Shown here in pieces: positions 20,472-28,153 of a stretch of 64,000 bases of DNA (position 1 is the stretch's first letter; every line of letters begins with the position of its first letter). A program made the position numbers and the translations under genes. Source of the DNA: Streptomyces marokkonensis (lineage in GTDB: Bacteria > Actinomycetota > Actinomycetes > Streptomycetales > Streptomycetaceae); contig NZ_VSKS01000001.1 of assembly GCF_008312835.1 (NCBI RefSeq), forward strand, positions 496,001-560,000, read 5' to 3'. The notes under the pieces are model-generated. The model saw only the letters and a program-made list of their open reading frames with translations. It did no database searches and was not told the DNA's origin.

Positions 20472-21149
20472 TCAGTCCGAGCCGCCCCCGCCTCCGCCAC
20501 CGCCCCCGCAGTAGAGATGACCGCCGCTGCCGCCGTAGGTGCTGCCGCGCGGCGAGTGGCGGAGCAGGCGCTTGTCCCTCAGGCTCACCCGCTCGGTCAG
20601 CCCCGCCCGGAGGGCGAAGCGCGGTACGAGGACCCGCAGGGCGGCCTCGCCGTGCAGGGCGACGGCGAGGAGCTTGTCGTCGTCCGGCAGGCCGCGCCGG
20701 CTCGCCGGCAGCGGAAACGCCGTGCGCAGCACCCTCAACCGCCGGCGGGCCGCCGTGGTCGGCCCGAGCAGCACCGGGTACCGCAGCATCCCCGCCTCCG
20801 CGAGCCCGACCCGTACCCCGGCCACCGCCCAGCGGACGTCCGGGTGCCGCAGCAGCTCCCGTAGGCCGGAGGGTTCCTCCAGGCAGTGGTACACCGCGCT
20901 CTCCAGGTACAGCGCCCGCATGCCCGCCGGGACGGGCTCCCCTTGCTCCAGGAACGGCCCGGGCGGCGGCAGCGGGGGCAGGGCGCGCCCCGCCTCCCCG
21001 TCGACCGCCCGGATCGTGCCGGGCGCGCCCGCCTCGACGGCCCCCCGCAGATGCAGGGCGACGACGGCGACGACGACCGCGGCGCGCGGGCCGTCGGCCA
21101 GCAGGGCGATCTCGTGCGGCGTCCCCCGGACGCCCGTGCTGCCGCTCAT
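20472..21149 (-). CDS. TIGR04222-like protein with Gly/Cys tail
   Basis: A 225-residue protein. The body is Leu/Arg/Pro-rich with segments such as MRALYLESAVYHCLEEPSGL; the tail GSTYGGSGGHLYCGGGGGGG is the Gly-rich end seen in the TIGR04222 family of actinobacterial proteins. Unlike typical family members it lacks clear membrane helices. The ATG at 21149 has GGAGGGG upstream. Function unknown. It is convergent with gcl with only 27 bases between them, containing a short C5/G5 palindrome. Confidence 0.55.
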   Translation of the reverse strand: MSGSTGVRGTPHEIALLADGPRAAVVVAVVALHLRGAVEAGAPGTIRAVDGEAGRALPPLPPPGPFLEQGEPVPAGMRALYLESAVYHCLEEPSGLRELLRHPDVRWAVAGVRVGLAEAGMLRYPVLLGPTTAARRRLRVLRTAFPLPASRRGLPDDDKLLAVALHGEAALRVLVPRFALRAGLTERVSLRDKRLLRHSPRGSTYGGSGGHLYCGGGGGGGGGSD

Positions 21150-21314
21150 GGCATGGCACCCCTCCCCGGGCCGGGGCCCGCCGCCCCCGTGCCGGCGGGC
21201 CCCGTGTGCCGGCAGTGTGCCCACGCCCGGGGCCGGCCGAAGCCCCCCGGGGCCGCCTTCAGAGCTTCATTTGAGGGTTCCGTAGCCGGGCTACGGCCGA
21301 TGCCGTACCGGCGC

Positions 21315-21551
21315 TCACGGCTCGTGGTGCTCCGACAGTCCCGGCCAGTCGTCGGGGCCGCCGCCCTCCCACTCGATGAGGTCGGTCTCCTCGACGTCGG
21401 TGACGTACAGGTCGGCCAGCCGCAGGATCTCGCCCACGTCGTCGACGTGCGTGGCGATGCCCAGCGTCTCGTCGCCCGAGGTGACCCGCCGGGACCCGTC
21501 CAGGGCCGGGGAGTGCACCACGATGTGCGGATGCTCCGTTGGATGTGCCAT
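21315..21551 (-). CDS. Small acidic conserved hypothetical protein
   Basis: A 78-residue, His- and Asp-rich soluble protein (MAHPTEHPHIVVHSPALDGS, then DDVGEILRLADLYVTDVEET). The pattern of a strand-rich start and a helix looks like a compact single domain; I do not recognise a family. It stands alone on the minus strand, separated by a strong terminator hairpin from the glxR operon behind it. Codon use is as in the neighbours, which supports it being real. Confidence 0.55.
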   Translation of the reverse strand: MAHPTEHPHIVVHSPALDGSRRVTSGDETLGIATHVDDVGEILRLADLYVTDVEETDLIEWEGGGPDDWPGLSEHHEP

Positions 21552-21599
21552 GCCCCCAGGCTGCTGCGCGCCGGACGGATCCGCACCCCCGCACGCCGC

Positions 21600-21639
21600 G
21601 GGGCGCCCGGACGCGGGACCTTCCGCGTCCGGGCGCCCC
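21600..21639 (-). terminator. Terminator of the hyi-glxR operon
   Basis: A perfect 17-bp stem (21600-21616 with 21623-21639) and 6-nt loop lies about 220 bases after the glxR stop, in the otherwise empty 310-base gap 21552-21861. I see nothing else in that gap. Confidence 0.75.
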
Positions 21640-21861
21640 GGAGGAGGAGCAGGCGCCGGGGACCGCGGCGGCGGCGACGGCTCCCGGGCCCCTCCCCCAG
21701 GTCGAAGGAGGAGTCCCGCGGCCTTCACCACCGCACTGGCTCGCACACCGCCGCGGTGCCCTTGTCGAACGGATGGGCAGGGTGGGATCCGGGCGGCGCA
21801 GCCGCCTTGGGCGCGACAGAACAGGTGTCGACGGCGGCGCCGCCCGGAGATCCGGAGGGCG

Positions 21862-22752
21862 TCAGATCCGCGCGCCGGACAGCCGCTCGACCGCGCGCAG
21901 CAGCGCGGAGTGGTCGAGGCCGCCGTCGCCCTGGGCGCGCAGGGCCGCCACGAGCTGGGCCACCACGGCGCCGGCGGGCAGGGCCGCCCCGACGGTGCGG
22001 GCGGCGTCGAGGACGATGCCCATGTCCTTGTGGTGCAGATCGATCCGGAAGCCCGGCTCGAAGTCACGGTTCAGGAAGTTGTCCTTCTTGCGGGTCAGCA
22101 CGGTCGAGCCGGCCAGTCCGCCGTTCAGGACGTCGAGCGCCGCCGTCAGGTCCACGCCGGACTTCTCCAGGAAGACCACGGCCTCGGCGCACGCCTGGAT
22201 GTTCACGGCGACGATCAGCTGGTTGGCCGCCTTGACGGTCTGTCCGGAGCCGTGCGGGCCGCACAGCACGATCGTCTTCCCCAGCACCTCCAAGAGCGGC
22301 TTCGCCTCGTCGAAGTCGGCCTGCTCGCCGCCGGCCATGACGGACAGCACCGCCTCGACGGCGCCCGCCTCACCGCCGGACACCGGGGCGTCCAGCACCC
22401 GGATGCCCTTGTCCTTCGCGGCGGCCGCCAGGTCGACCGAGGTCTGCGGGGTGATCGAGGACATGTCGATCAGCAGCGCGCCGGTCCGCGCGTTCTCCAG
22501 GATGCCGTCGGGGCCGTACGCGATGGCCTCGACCTGCGGGGATGCGGGAACCATCGTGACGATCACGTCCGCGTCCCGGACCGCTTCGGCGACCGAGGAG
22601 GCCGGGGTGCCGCCGGCGGCGGCCAGCCGGTCCAGCTTCTCCCGCTCGAGGGTGTAGCCGGTGACGTCGTAGCCCGCCTTGATCAGATTCTCGGACATGG
22701 GGGAGCCCATGATGCCGAGCCCGATCCAGGAAACCTTGGGAAGAGTGCTCAT
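21862..22752 (-). CDS. glxR: Tartronate semialdehyde (2-hydroxy-3-oxopropionate) reductase
   Basis: A 296-residue beta-hydroxyacid dehydrogenase. The N terminus WIGLGIMGSPMSENLIKAGY holds the NAD(P)-binding GxGxMG; DAPVSGGEAGAVEA is the substrate-binding signature and the catalytic Lys is in GSGQTVKAANQLIV (near 170). It reduces tartronate semialdehyde from Gcl to D-glycerate in the cytoplasm. It lies 27 bases after hyi, in one operon read from the IclR-type operators at 23631-23666. Related 3-hydroxyisobutyrate dehydrogenases share the fold, but the neighbours settle the call. Confidence 0.94.
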   Translation of the reverse strand: MSTLPKVSWIGLGIMGSPMSENLIKAGYDVTGYTLEREKLDRLAAAGGTPASSVAEAVRDADVIVTMVPASPQVEAIAYGPDGILENARTGALLIDMSSITPQTSVDLAAAAKDKGIRVLDAPVSGGEAGAVEAVLSVMAGGEQADFDEAKPLLEVLGKTIVLCGPHGSGQTVKAANQLIVAVNIQACAEAVVFLEKSGVDLTAALDVLNGGLAGSTVLTRKKDNFLNRDFEPGFRIDLHHKDMGIVLDAARTVGAALPAGAVVAQLVAALRAQGDGGLDHSALLRAVERLSGARI

Positions 22753-22779
22753 GGGTGCCTCTCGGTGAAGGAAGGGTGG

Positions 22780-23610
22780 TCAGCGGGCCTCGCGGGGCAG
22801 CCAGTCGAAGGCCCGGTCGCTCGGCCGGTCGCCGGGCTTGTACTCCAGGCCGACCCGGCCGTCGTAGCCGGCCTCGCGCAGCCGGTCCAGCAGGTCCTCC
22901 AGCGGGAGCGAGCCGGTGCCCGGGGCGCCGCGCCCGGGGCTGTCGGCGATCTGCACGTGGCCGGTCCGCCCGGCGTAGCGGTCGATCACCGACGGCAGGT
23001 CCTCGCCGTTCATCGCCAGGTGGTACAGGTCCATCAGGAACCGGGCGTTGTCCCGTCCCGTGGCCGCGTTGACCCGGTCGACGACGTCCACCGCGGCCGG
23101 CGCCGACACCAGCGGGTACAGCGGCGACTCGGGCGCGTTCAGCGCCTCGATCAGCAGGACCGCGCCGATCCGGCCGGCGGCCCGGGCCGCGAGGGACAGG
23201 TTCTCCAGCGCGAGCGCGTCCTGCTCGGCCGGGTCCACGCCGTCGACCCGGTTGCCGTACAGCGCGTTCAGGGCCGTACAGCCGAGGGACTCGGCGAAAC
23301 CGGCGGCCACGTCGACGTTGGCGCGGAACCGCTCCGACTCCTCGCCGGGGACGGACAGGGCGCCGCGGTCGGGGCCGGGCAGCCGCCCGGCGTAGAGGTT
23401 CAGGCCCGTGAGCCGTACGCCCGCGTCCTGGACCGCTCTCCGCAGCGCGTCCAGCTCGGACCGCCGGGGGGTGGGGGAGCCCGGCCAGGGCCACCACAGC
23501 TCGACCGCGGTGAAGCCGGCCGAGGCGGCGGCCGCGGGGCGCTCGAGGAGCGGGAGTTCCGTGAAGAGGATCGACAGGTTGACGCTGAAGCGCTGCTCCG
23601 CGAATCCCAT
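22780..23610 (-). CDS. hyi: Hydroxypyruvate isomerase
   Basis: A 276-residue TIM-barrel protein of the AP-endonuclease-2-like sugar isomerase family. It begins FAEQRFSVNLSILFTELPLL as Hyi does, and has metal-ligand segments VLLIEALNAPE, FLMDLYHLAMNGEDL, GHVQIADSPGRGAPGTG and VGLEYKPGD. It interconverts hydroxypyruvate and tartronate semialdehyde. The ATG at 23610 has GGAGGAG 7 nt upstream; a GTG two codons before is too close to that site. First gene of the operon with glxR, under phased IclR-type sites. Confidence 0.92.
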   Translation of the reverse strand: MGFAEQRFSVNLSILFTELPLLERPAAAASAGFTAVELWWPWPGSPTPRRSELDALRRAVQDAGVRLTGLNLYAGRLPGPDRGALSVPGEESERFRANVDVAAGFAESLGCTALNALYGNRVDGVDPAEQDALALENLSLAARAAGRIGAVLLIEALNAPESPLYPLVSAPAAVDVVDRVNAATGRDNARFLMDLYHLAMNGEDLPSVIDRYAGRTGHVQIADSPGRGAPGTGSLPLEDLLDRLREAGYDGRVGLEYKPGDRPSDRAFDWLPREAR

Positions 23611-23630
23611 CGGCACACTCCTCCCTCTAA

Positions 23631-23645
23631 TTCCGTATAGTGGAA
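23631..23645. promoter_or_regulatory. IclR-type operator before hyi-glxR
   Basis: TTCCGTATAGTGGAA is the exact reverse complement of the site before gcl. It lies 21 bases before the hyi ATG. Confidence 0.75.
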
Positions 23646-23651
23646 GTTATT

Positions 23652-23666
23652 TTCTGTCTGTTGGAA
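23652..23666. promoter_or_regulatory. Weak second IclR-type site before hyi
   Basis: TTCTGTCTGTTGGAA matches TTCC-N7-GGAA at seven of eight fixed bases. Its centre lies exactly 21 bp from that of the strong site, repeating the arrangement before gcl. Confidence 0.45.
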
Positions 23667-23787
23667 GGTTGCCCAGGGCGGGTGGCGGCTGTCAAGAGGA
23701 AGCGGGCCGAACCCCGGCGCGGGCACCGTCCCGGGCGGGGGCCGCGACCGGCGGCGGACGTGGCTCCCGCCGCCGTCCCGCAGCGGC

Positions 23788-23803
23788 TAGGTTGGGCCTC
23801 GTG
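23788..23803 (+). promoter_or_regulatory. Leaderless-type -10 before the small regulator operon
   Basis: TAGGTT is followed by 7 nt and the GTG at 23801, with no Shine-Dalgarno sequence. This suggests transcription begins at the start codon. Confidence 0.45.
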
Positions 23804-24052
23804 CGATTGAGAGTGGAGTTCACGACCGAGCCCTTCGACCTCGACGAGGCGCCCGCGCACGCCGTGGTCGCGCGGGAGGTCGTCGAGGCGGCCGAGCTCG
23901 ACGCGGTGGACGTCGGCCCGTTCGGCAACACCGCCGAGGGCGGCGCCGAAGCGGTGCTCGCCGCCGTGGACGCGCTGCTGCGCCGCACCCTGACGGCCGG
24001 CGCCACCCGTGTCTCGCTCCAGATCAACGTGGTCGAGGGGGGCGACCGGTGA
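23801..24052 (+). CDS. Small thiamine-binding (MTH1187/YkoF-type)-like protein
   Basis: An 83-residue protein: strand (RLRVEFTTEPFDL), helix, strand with VGPFGNTAEGG, helix (EAVLAAVDALLRRTLTAGAT), strand (RVSLQINVVEGG). This order and the GPFGN-TAEGG turn resemble the small ferredoxin-like thiamine-binding family (PF01910). The match is by pattern only. It looks leaderless and its stop overlaps the GTG of the next gene (GTGA), so it is translationally coupled to a DNA-binding protein. A ligand-sensing subunit is possible; note that Gcl nearby needs thiamine diphosphate. Confidence 0.5.
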   Translation: MRLRVEFTTEPFDLDEAPAHAVVAREVVEAAELDAVDVGPFGNTAEGGAEAVLAAVDALLRRTLTAGATRVSLQINVVEGGDR

Positions 24053-24417
24053 CCGGTGCCGGCGAGGACGCCTTCATCGCGGCGGTGAAGCCGCTGGTCG
24101 ACGCCATGGGCGGCGAGATGGTCCCGCCGGACGAGGCGGGGGCCGACGACGTCGTGCTCTCCTGGGAGGGCGCGGCCGCCGTCGCCGTACGCCTGCCGCA
24201 GCTCGCCGACTCCCTCGACCACATCCTCGCGGCCCTGGAGCGCCGGAAGGGCATGCCGCTCGCGGACCTGGACCGCAGGGCGAAGCAAGAGATCGTACGC
24301 GGTCTGGAGGCGCGCGGCGCCTTCGCCGTGCGGCACGGGGTGGAGACCGTGGCGAGCGCGCTCGGGGTCAGCCGCTTCACCGTCTACAACTACCTGAACC
24401 GCGATAAGGGCGCCTGA
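24049..24417 (+). CDS. DauR/YheO-type helix-turn-helix regulator (short)
   Basis: A 122-residue protein. The C terminus (about 78-120: KQEIVRGLEARGAFAVRHGV then VASALGVSRFTVYNYLNR) is the HTH_22 domain found in YheO/DauR regulators. The N-terminal half is too short for the usual PAS-like YheO domain. It starts at GTG inside the upstream stop, so it is made together with the thiamine-binding-like protein, which may replace the missing sensor domain. It lies directly before the urate operon and is a good candidate for binding the TTCAAC-N5-GTTGAA palindrome at 24458; this is inference. Confidence 0.65.
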   Translation: MTGAGEDAFIAAVKPLVDAMGGEMVPPDEAGADDVVLSWEGAAAVAVRLPQLADSLDHILAALERRKGMPLADLDRRAKQEIVRGLEARGAFAVRHGVETVASALGVSRFTVYNYLNRDKGA

Positions 24418-24457
24418 CGCTCCGCGTGACGGGTGCTCCCCTTCGGTCGCCCAAATT

Positions 24458-24474
24458 TTCAACAAACTGTTGAC
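24458..24474. promoter_or_regulatory. TTCAAC-N5-GTTGAC palindrome before uraD
   Basis: TTCAAC-AAACT-GTTGAC lies 75 bases before the uraD start in an AT-rich patch. Near-identical palindromes with the same 5-nt gap lie before allB (49723-49739) and aceB (47487-47503). It differs from the TTCC-N7-GGAA motif and probably binds another regulator. Confidence 0.6.
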
Positions 24475-24549
24475 GTAGGGTCCGTGGCGGCGTTCACTGT
24501 CGGCACGCCCGTTCGCAGCACTAGGCCGTTCGCGGCCACGGAGGCTCCC

Positions 24550-25065
24550 GTGACGTCGACACCCACGCCCCCGGGCCTGGCCCGTTTCAACGCCCTGGAC
24601 GAGCACGCGGCGCTCGCCGCACTCCACGAGGCCTGCGCCTCCACCACCTGGGCCCGGCGCCTGCTCGCCGGCCGCCCCTACGCCACCGCCGACGCCCTGT
24701 ACGCCGCCAGTGACGCCGCCACGGCGGAGCTGACCGCGACGGACCTGGACGAGGCGATGGCGGGGCACCCGCCGATCGGCCGCCCCAGGCCCGGCGACCC
24801 GGCCTCCGCGCGGGAGCAGAGCGGGATGACCGGCGCCCCGGACGCGCTCAAGGCCGAGATGCTCGAACTGAACCTGGCCTACCAGGAGAAGTTCGGCCAC
24901 GTGTTCCTCATCTGCGCCACCGGCCGGACCGGCGAGCAGATGCGCGACGCCGTCAGGGAACGCCTCGGCAACGCGCCGGAGCGGGAGCGCGAGATCGTCC
25001 GCACCGAACTGGGGAAGATCAACCGCATCCGGCTGGCCCGTCTCGCCGACGTCGAAGGGGACTGA
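24550..25065 (+). CDS. uraD: OHCU decarboxylase
   Basis: A 171-residue all-helical enzyme that decarboxylates 2-oxo-4-hydroxy-4-carboxy-5-ureidoimidazoline to S-allantoin. The catalytic His is His73 in AGHPPIGRP; EQSGM, LNLAYQEKFGHVFLICATGR and ELGKINRIRL are conserved blocks. The GTG at 24550 follows GGAGG at 6 nt. It is the first gene of an operon with uraH (5 nt away), uricase and then the 8-oxoguanine deaminase. Confidence 0.94.
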   Translation: MTSTPTPPGLARFNALDEHAALAALHEACASTTWARRLLAGRPYATADALYAASDAATAELTATDLDEAMAGHPPIGRPRPGDPASAREQSGMTGAPDALKAEMLELNLAYQEKFGHVFLICATGRTGEQMRDAVRERLGNAPEREREIVRTELGKINRIRLARLADVEGD

Positions 25066-25070
25066 CGCAC

Positions 25071-25478
25071 ATGAGCACCGACACCACCGCCTCCGTGTCC
25101 ACGCACATCCTGGACACCAGCGCCGGCCGCCCCGCCGAGGGCGTCGCCGTCCACCTCTCCGCCCGCCCCGGCCGCCGGGCCGACTGGCAGGCGCTCGGCG
25201 GCGGCGCGACCGACGCGGACGGGCGGTGCAAGGACCTGCCGGCCCTGCCGGAGGGAACCACCCACGTACGGCTCGACTTCGCCGTGGAGCCGTACTTCGA
25301 GGAGAAAGACGCGAAGAGGCAAGCCGATGCGCAGCAGGACGCCCCCGCGAACCGGGACGGCGGCGCCGGAGTGTTCTTCCCCGAGGTGGCGATCACCTTC
25401 GCCGTCGTACCGGGCGAGCACTACCACGTGCCGCTGCTGCTCAACCCGTTCGGCTACTCCGTTTACCGAGGGAGCTAG
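25071..25478 (+). CDS. uraH: 5-Hydroxyisourate hydrolase (transthyretin-like)
   Basis: A 135-residue protein that opens the 5-hydroxyisourate ring. STHILDTSAGRPAEGVAV is the N-terminal signature and the chain ends in the diagnostic YRGS. His12, the conserved middle Arg and the C-terminal tetrapeptide form the active site. An insert of about 20 hydrophilic residues (EEKDAKRQADAQQDAPANRD) lies before FFPEVAITF, longer than in the E. coli protein. Sits 5 nt after uraD and 6 nt before uricase. Confidence 0.95.
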   Translation: MSTDTTASVSTHILDTSAGRPAEGVAVHLSARPGRRADWQALGGGATDADGRCKDLPALPEGTTHVRLDFAVEPYFEEKDAKRQADAQQDAPANRDGGAGVFFPEVAITFAVVPGEHYHVPLLLNPFGYSVYRGS

Positions 25479-25484
25479 CACACC

Positions 25485-26390
25485 ATGCCCACGATCCTGG
25501 GACAGAACCAGTACGGCAAGGCCGAGAACCGAGTCGTAAAGATCACGCGGGACGGCGCCACCCACCACATCAAGGACCTGAACGTCTCCGTCGCCCTGTC
25601 CGGCGACATGGAGGAGGTCCACTACTCCGGATCGAACGCGAACGTCCTGCCGACCGACACCACCAAGAACACCGTGTTCGCCTTCGCCAAGGAGCACGGC
25701 ATCGAATCGGCCGAACAGTTCGGCATCCACCTCGCCCGGCACTTCGTCACCTCGCAGGAGCCCATCCGCCGGGCGCGCGTCCGCATCGAGGAGTACGCCT
25801 GGGAGCGCATCGAGGTCTCCGGCGAGGCCGAGCACTCCTTCGTCCGCAAGGGCCAGGAGACCCGGCTGGCACAGATCACCTACGACGGTGACACCTGGGA
25901 GGTCGTCTCGGGCCTGAAGGACCTCACGGTGCTGAACTCCACCGACTCCGAGTTCTGGGGCTACCTCAAGGACACGTACACGACGCTCAAGGAGGCCTAC
26001 GACCGTATCCTCGCCACCTCGGTCTCCGGCCGCTGGCGGTTCAACTGGACCGGCGACGAGCAGCCGATGCCCGACTGGGACACCTCCTACGAGCAGGTCA
26101 GAAGGCACATGCTCCAGGCCTTCGCCGAGACCTACTCCCTCTCGCTGCAGCAGACGCTGTACCAGATGGGCGCGCGGGTCATCGAACACCGCGGCGAGAT
26201 AGACGAGATCCGCTTCTCCCTCCCCAACAGCCACCACTTCCTGGTGGACCTGGAGCCGTTCGGGCTGAAGAACGACAGCGCCGACGGAGCGGTGTACTTC
26301 GCCGCCGACCGCCCCTACGGCCTGATCGAGGGCACCGTGCTGCGGGACGGCTGCGAGGCGCGGATACCGGTGGACCTCACCAACCTCTGA
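25485..26390 (+). CDS. Uricase (factor-independent urate oxidase)
   Basis: A 301-residue cofactor-free enzyme oxidising urate to 5-hydroxyisourate with release of hydrogen peroxide. Two T-fold halves are visible. NQYGKAENRV holds the catalytic Lys and LPTDTTKNTVFAFAKEHGIE the Thr of the dyad; FSLPNSHHFLVDLEPFGLKN carries the His/Asn near the active site. There is no peroxisomal signal, as expected in a bacterium. The immediate neighbours process its unstable product. Confidence 0.97.
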   Translation: MPTILGQNQYGKAENRVVKITRDGATHHIKDLNVSVALSGDMEEVHYSGSNANVLPTDTTKNTVFAFAKEHGIESAEQFGIHLARHFVTSQEPIRRARVRIEEYAWERIEVSGEAEHSFVRKGQETRLAQITYDGDTWEVVSGLKDLTVLNSTDSEFWGYLKDTYTTLKEAYDRILATSVSGRWRFNWTGDEQPMPDWDTSYEQVRRHMLQAFAETYSLSLQQTLYQMGARVIEHRGEIDEIRFSLPNSHHFLVDLEPFGLKNDSADGAVYFAADRPYGLIEGTVLRDGCEARIPVDLTNL

Positions 26391-26409
26391 CCGCACCACA
26401 TTTCGGCAC

Positions 26410-26469
26410 CCGTGGCCGGGGAACGCGGGGAGGACACGCGAACCGCACGGGCCCCCGTCCCGGCCACGG
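26410..26469 (+). terminator. Long-loop hairpin between uricase and the deaminase
   Basis: An 11-bp stem (CCGTGGCCGGG/CCCGGCCACGG) with a 38-nt loop lies in the 136-base gap. It may be a partial terminator or mRNA processing site that lowers expression of the last gene. Confidence 0.3.
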
Positions 26470-26526
26470 CACTCGAACCCCCTGGGTCCTGCCGTGCCCT
26501 CTCCCCGTACGCGAAAAGGACGCACC

Positions 26527-27906
26527 ATGGCAGCAGACCGGCGCATCGTCATCGAGAACTGCGCGATCGCGACCGTCGACGCGAAGGACACCGAGTACGC
26601 CTCCGGGTACCTCGTCCTCGCCGGCAACCGCATCGAGTCGCTCGGCGCGGGCACGGCCCCCGAAGGCCTGGAGAACGTCGTACGCCGGATCGACGCGAGC
26701 GGGCATCTGGCGACTCCCGGCCTGGTCAACACCCACCACCACTTCTACCAGTGGATCACCCGGGGCCTGGCCACCGACCACAACCTGTTCGACTGGCTCG
26801 TCGCCCTCTACCCGACCTGGGCCCGCATCGACGAGCCGATGGTGCGGGCGGCGGCCCAGGGCTCGCTGGCGATGATGGCCCGCGGCGGCGTCACCACCGC
26901 CATGGACCACCACTACGTCTTCCCGCGGGACTCCGGCGACCTGTCCGGCGCCATCATCAGCGCCGCCCAGGACATGGGCGTCCGCTTCACCCTCGCCCGC
27001 GGCTCCATGGACCGCAGCGAGAAGGACGGCGGACTGCCCCCGGACTTCGCCGTGGAGACCCTCGACGACGCGCTCGCCGCCACCGAGGAGACGGTGCGCC
27101 GCTACCACGACGCCTCCTTCGACGCCATGACGCAGATCGCCGTCGCTCCCTGCTCGCCCTTCTCCGTCTCCACCGAACTCCTGCGGCAGGGAGCAGAGTC
27201 GGCCCGCCGGCTCGGTGTGCGCCTGCACACCCACGGTTCGGAGACCGTGGAGGAGGAGAAGTTCTGCCACGAACTGTTCGGCATGGGCCCGACCGACTAC
27301 TTCGAGTCCACCGGCTGGCTCGGCGAGGACGTGTGGATGGCGCACTGCGTCCACATGAACGACTCCGACATCGCCGCCTTCGCCCGTACGGGGACCGGCG
27401 TCGCCCACTGCCCGTCCTCCAACGCCCGGCTCGCGGCCGGTATCGCCCGCGTCCCCGACATGCTCGCGGCCGGCGTCCCGGTCGGCCTCGGCGTGGACGG
27501 CACCGCCTCCAACGAGTCCGGCGAACTGCACACCGAACTGCGCAACGCCCTGCTCGTCAACCGCCTCGGCGCCCACCGCGAGGCCGCCCTGAACGCCCGG
27601 CAGGCGCTGCGCCTCGGCACCCACGGCGGTGCCCGGGTCCTCGGCCGGGCCGGCGAGATCGGCTCCCTGGAGCCGGGCAAGCTCGCCGACGTGGTGCTGT
27701 GGCGGATGGACACCCTCGCCCACGCCTCCATCGCCGACCCGGTGGCCGCGCTCGTCCTCGGTGCGGCGGCCCCGGTCACCGCGTCGTTCGTGAACGGCCG
27801 GCAGATCGTCGAGGACGGCCGGCTGCTCACCGCGGACGAGGACGCGATCGCCCGCTCCACCCGCGCCGAGGCGCGGCGGCTGGCCCGGATCGCCGCGCGG
27901 GGCTGA
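26527..27906 (+). CDS. 8-Oxoguanine deaminase (amidohydrolase)
   Basis: A 459-residue metal-dependent amidohydrolase. Metal ligands: NTHHHFYQW (His70 and His72), LHTHGSETVEEEKF, HCVHMND and GLGVDGTASNESGE. The Gln/Trp after the HxH and the overall layout fit the Pa0142-type 8-oxoguanine deaminases, which make uric acid from 8-oxoguanine. Ser-His-Asn-rich CPSSNARLAAGIAR is also conserved in this group. AAAAGGA precedes the ATG. Downstream of uricase in the same direction, so its product enters the pathway directly. A role in other cyclic-amine deaminations (cytosine, atrazine-like) is less likely here. Confidence 0.85.
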   Translation: MAADRRIVIENCAIATVDAKDTEYASGYLVLAGNRIESLGAGTAPEGLENVVRRIDASGHLATPGLVNTHHHFYQWITRGLATDHNLFDWLVALYPTWARIDEPMVRAAAQGSLAMMARGGVTTAMDHHYVFPRDSGDLSGAIISAAQDMGVRFTLARGSMDRSEKDGGLPPDFAVETLDDALAATEETVRRYHDASFDAMTQIAVAPCSPFSVSTELLRQGAESARRLGVRLHTHGSETVEEEKFCHELFGMGPTDYFESTGWLGEDVWMAHCVHMNDSDIAAFARTGTGVAHCPSSNARLAAGIARVPDMLAAGVPVGLGVDGTASNESGELHTELRNALLVNRLGAHREAALNARQALRLGTHGGARVLGRAGEIGSLEPGKLADVVLWRMDTLAHASIADPVAALVLGAAAPVTASFVNGRQIVEDGRLLTADEDAIARSTRAEARRLARIAARG

Positions 27907-27918
27907 GCCCCACCGATG

Positions 27919-27952
27919 TCTCCGGCCGGGAGGGACGGCTCCCGGCCGGAGA
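27919..27952 (+). terminator. Terminator of the urate/8-oxoguanine operon
   Basis: A perfect 13-bp stem with an 8-nt loop starts 13 bases after the deaminase stop. A second, weaker 9-bp inverted repeat follows near 27990-28020. The rest of the gap to 28153 shows nothing clear. Confidence 0.75.
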
Positions 27953-28153
27953 CCGCGGACCCCGTTTCCCGGGGCCCGCGGCGACCGTCTCCGGGGCACG
28001 CGTGGACGCGCGCCCCGGAGCCGGTCCCGTGCGGGAGCCGGCTGGGCTGACTGCGGAGGGCGCCTCACCGGCTGCTTTCTCCAGGACCGATGAGTTCGCG
28101 TACGCCGCGAAGTCATGAGCTGTCGACAGCCGACGACGCCTCCCGGAGGACGC

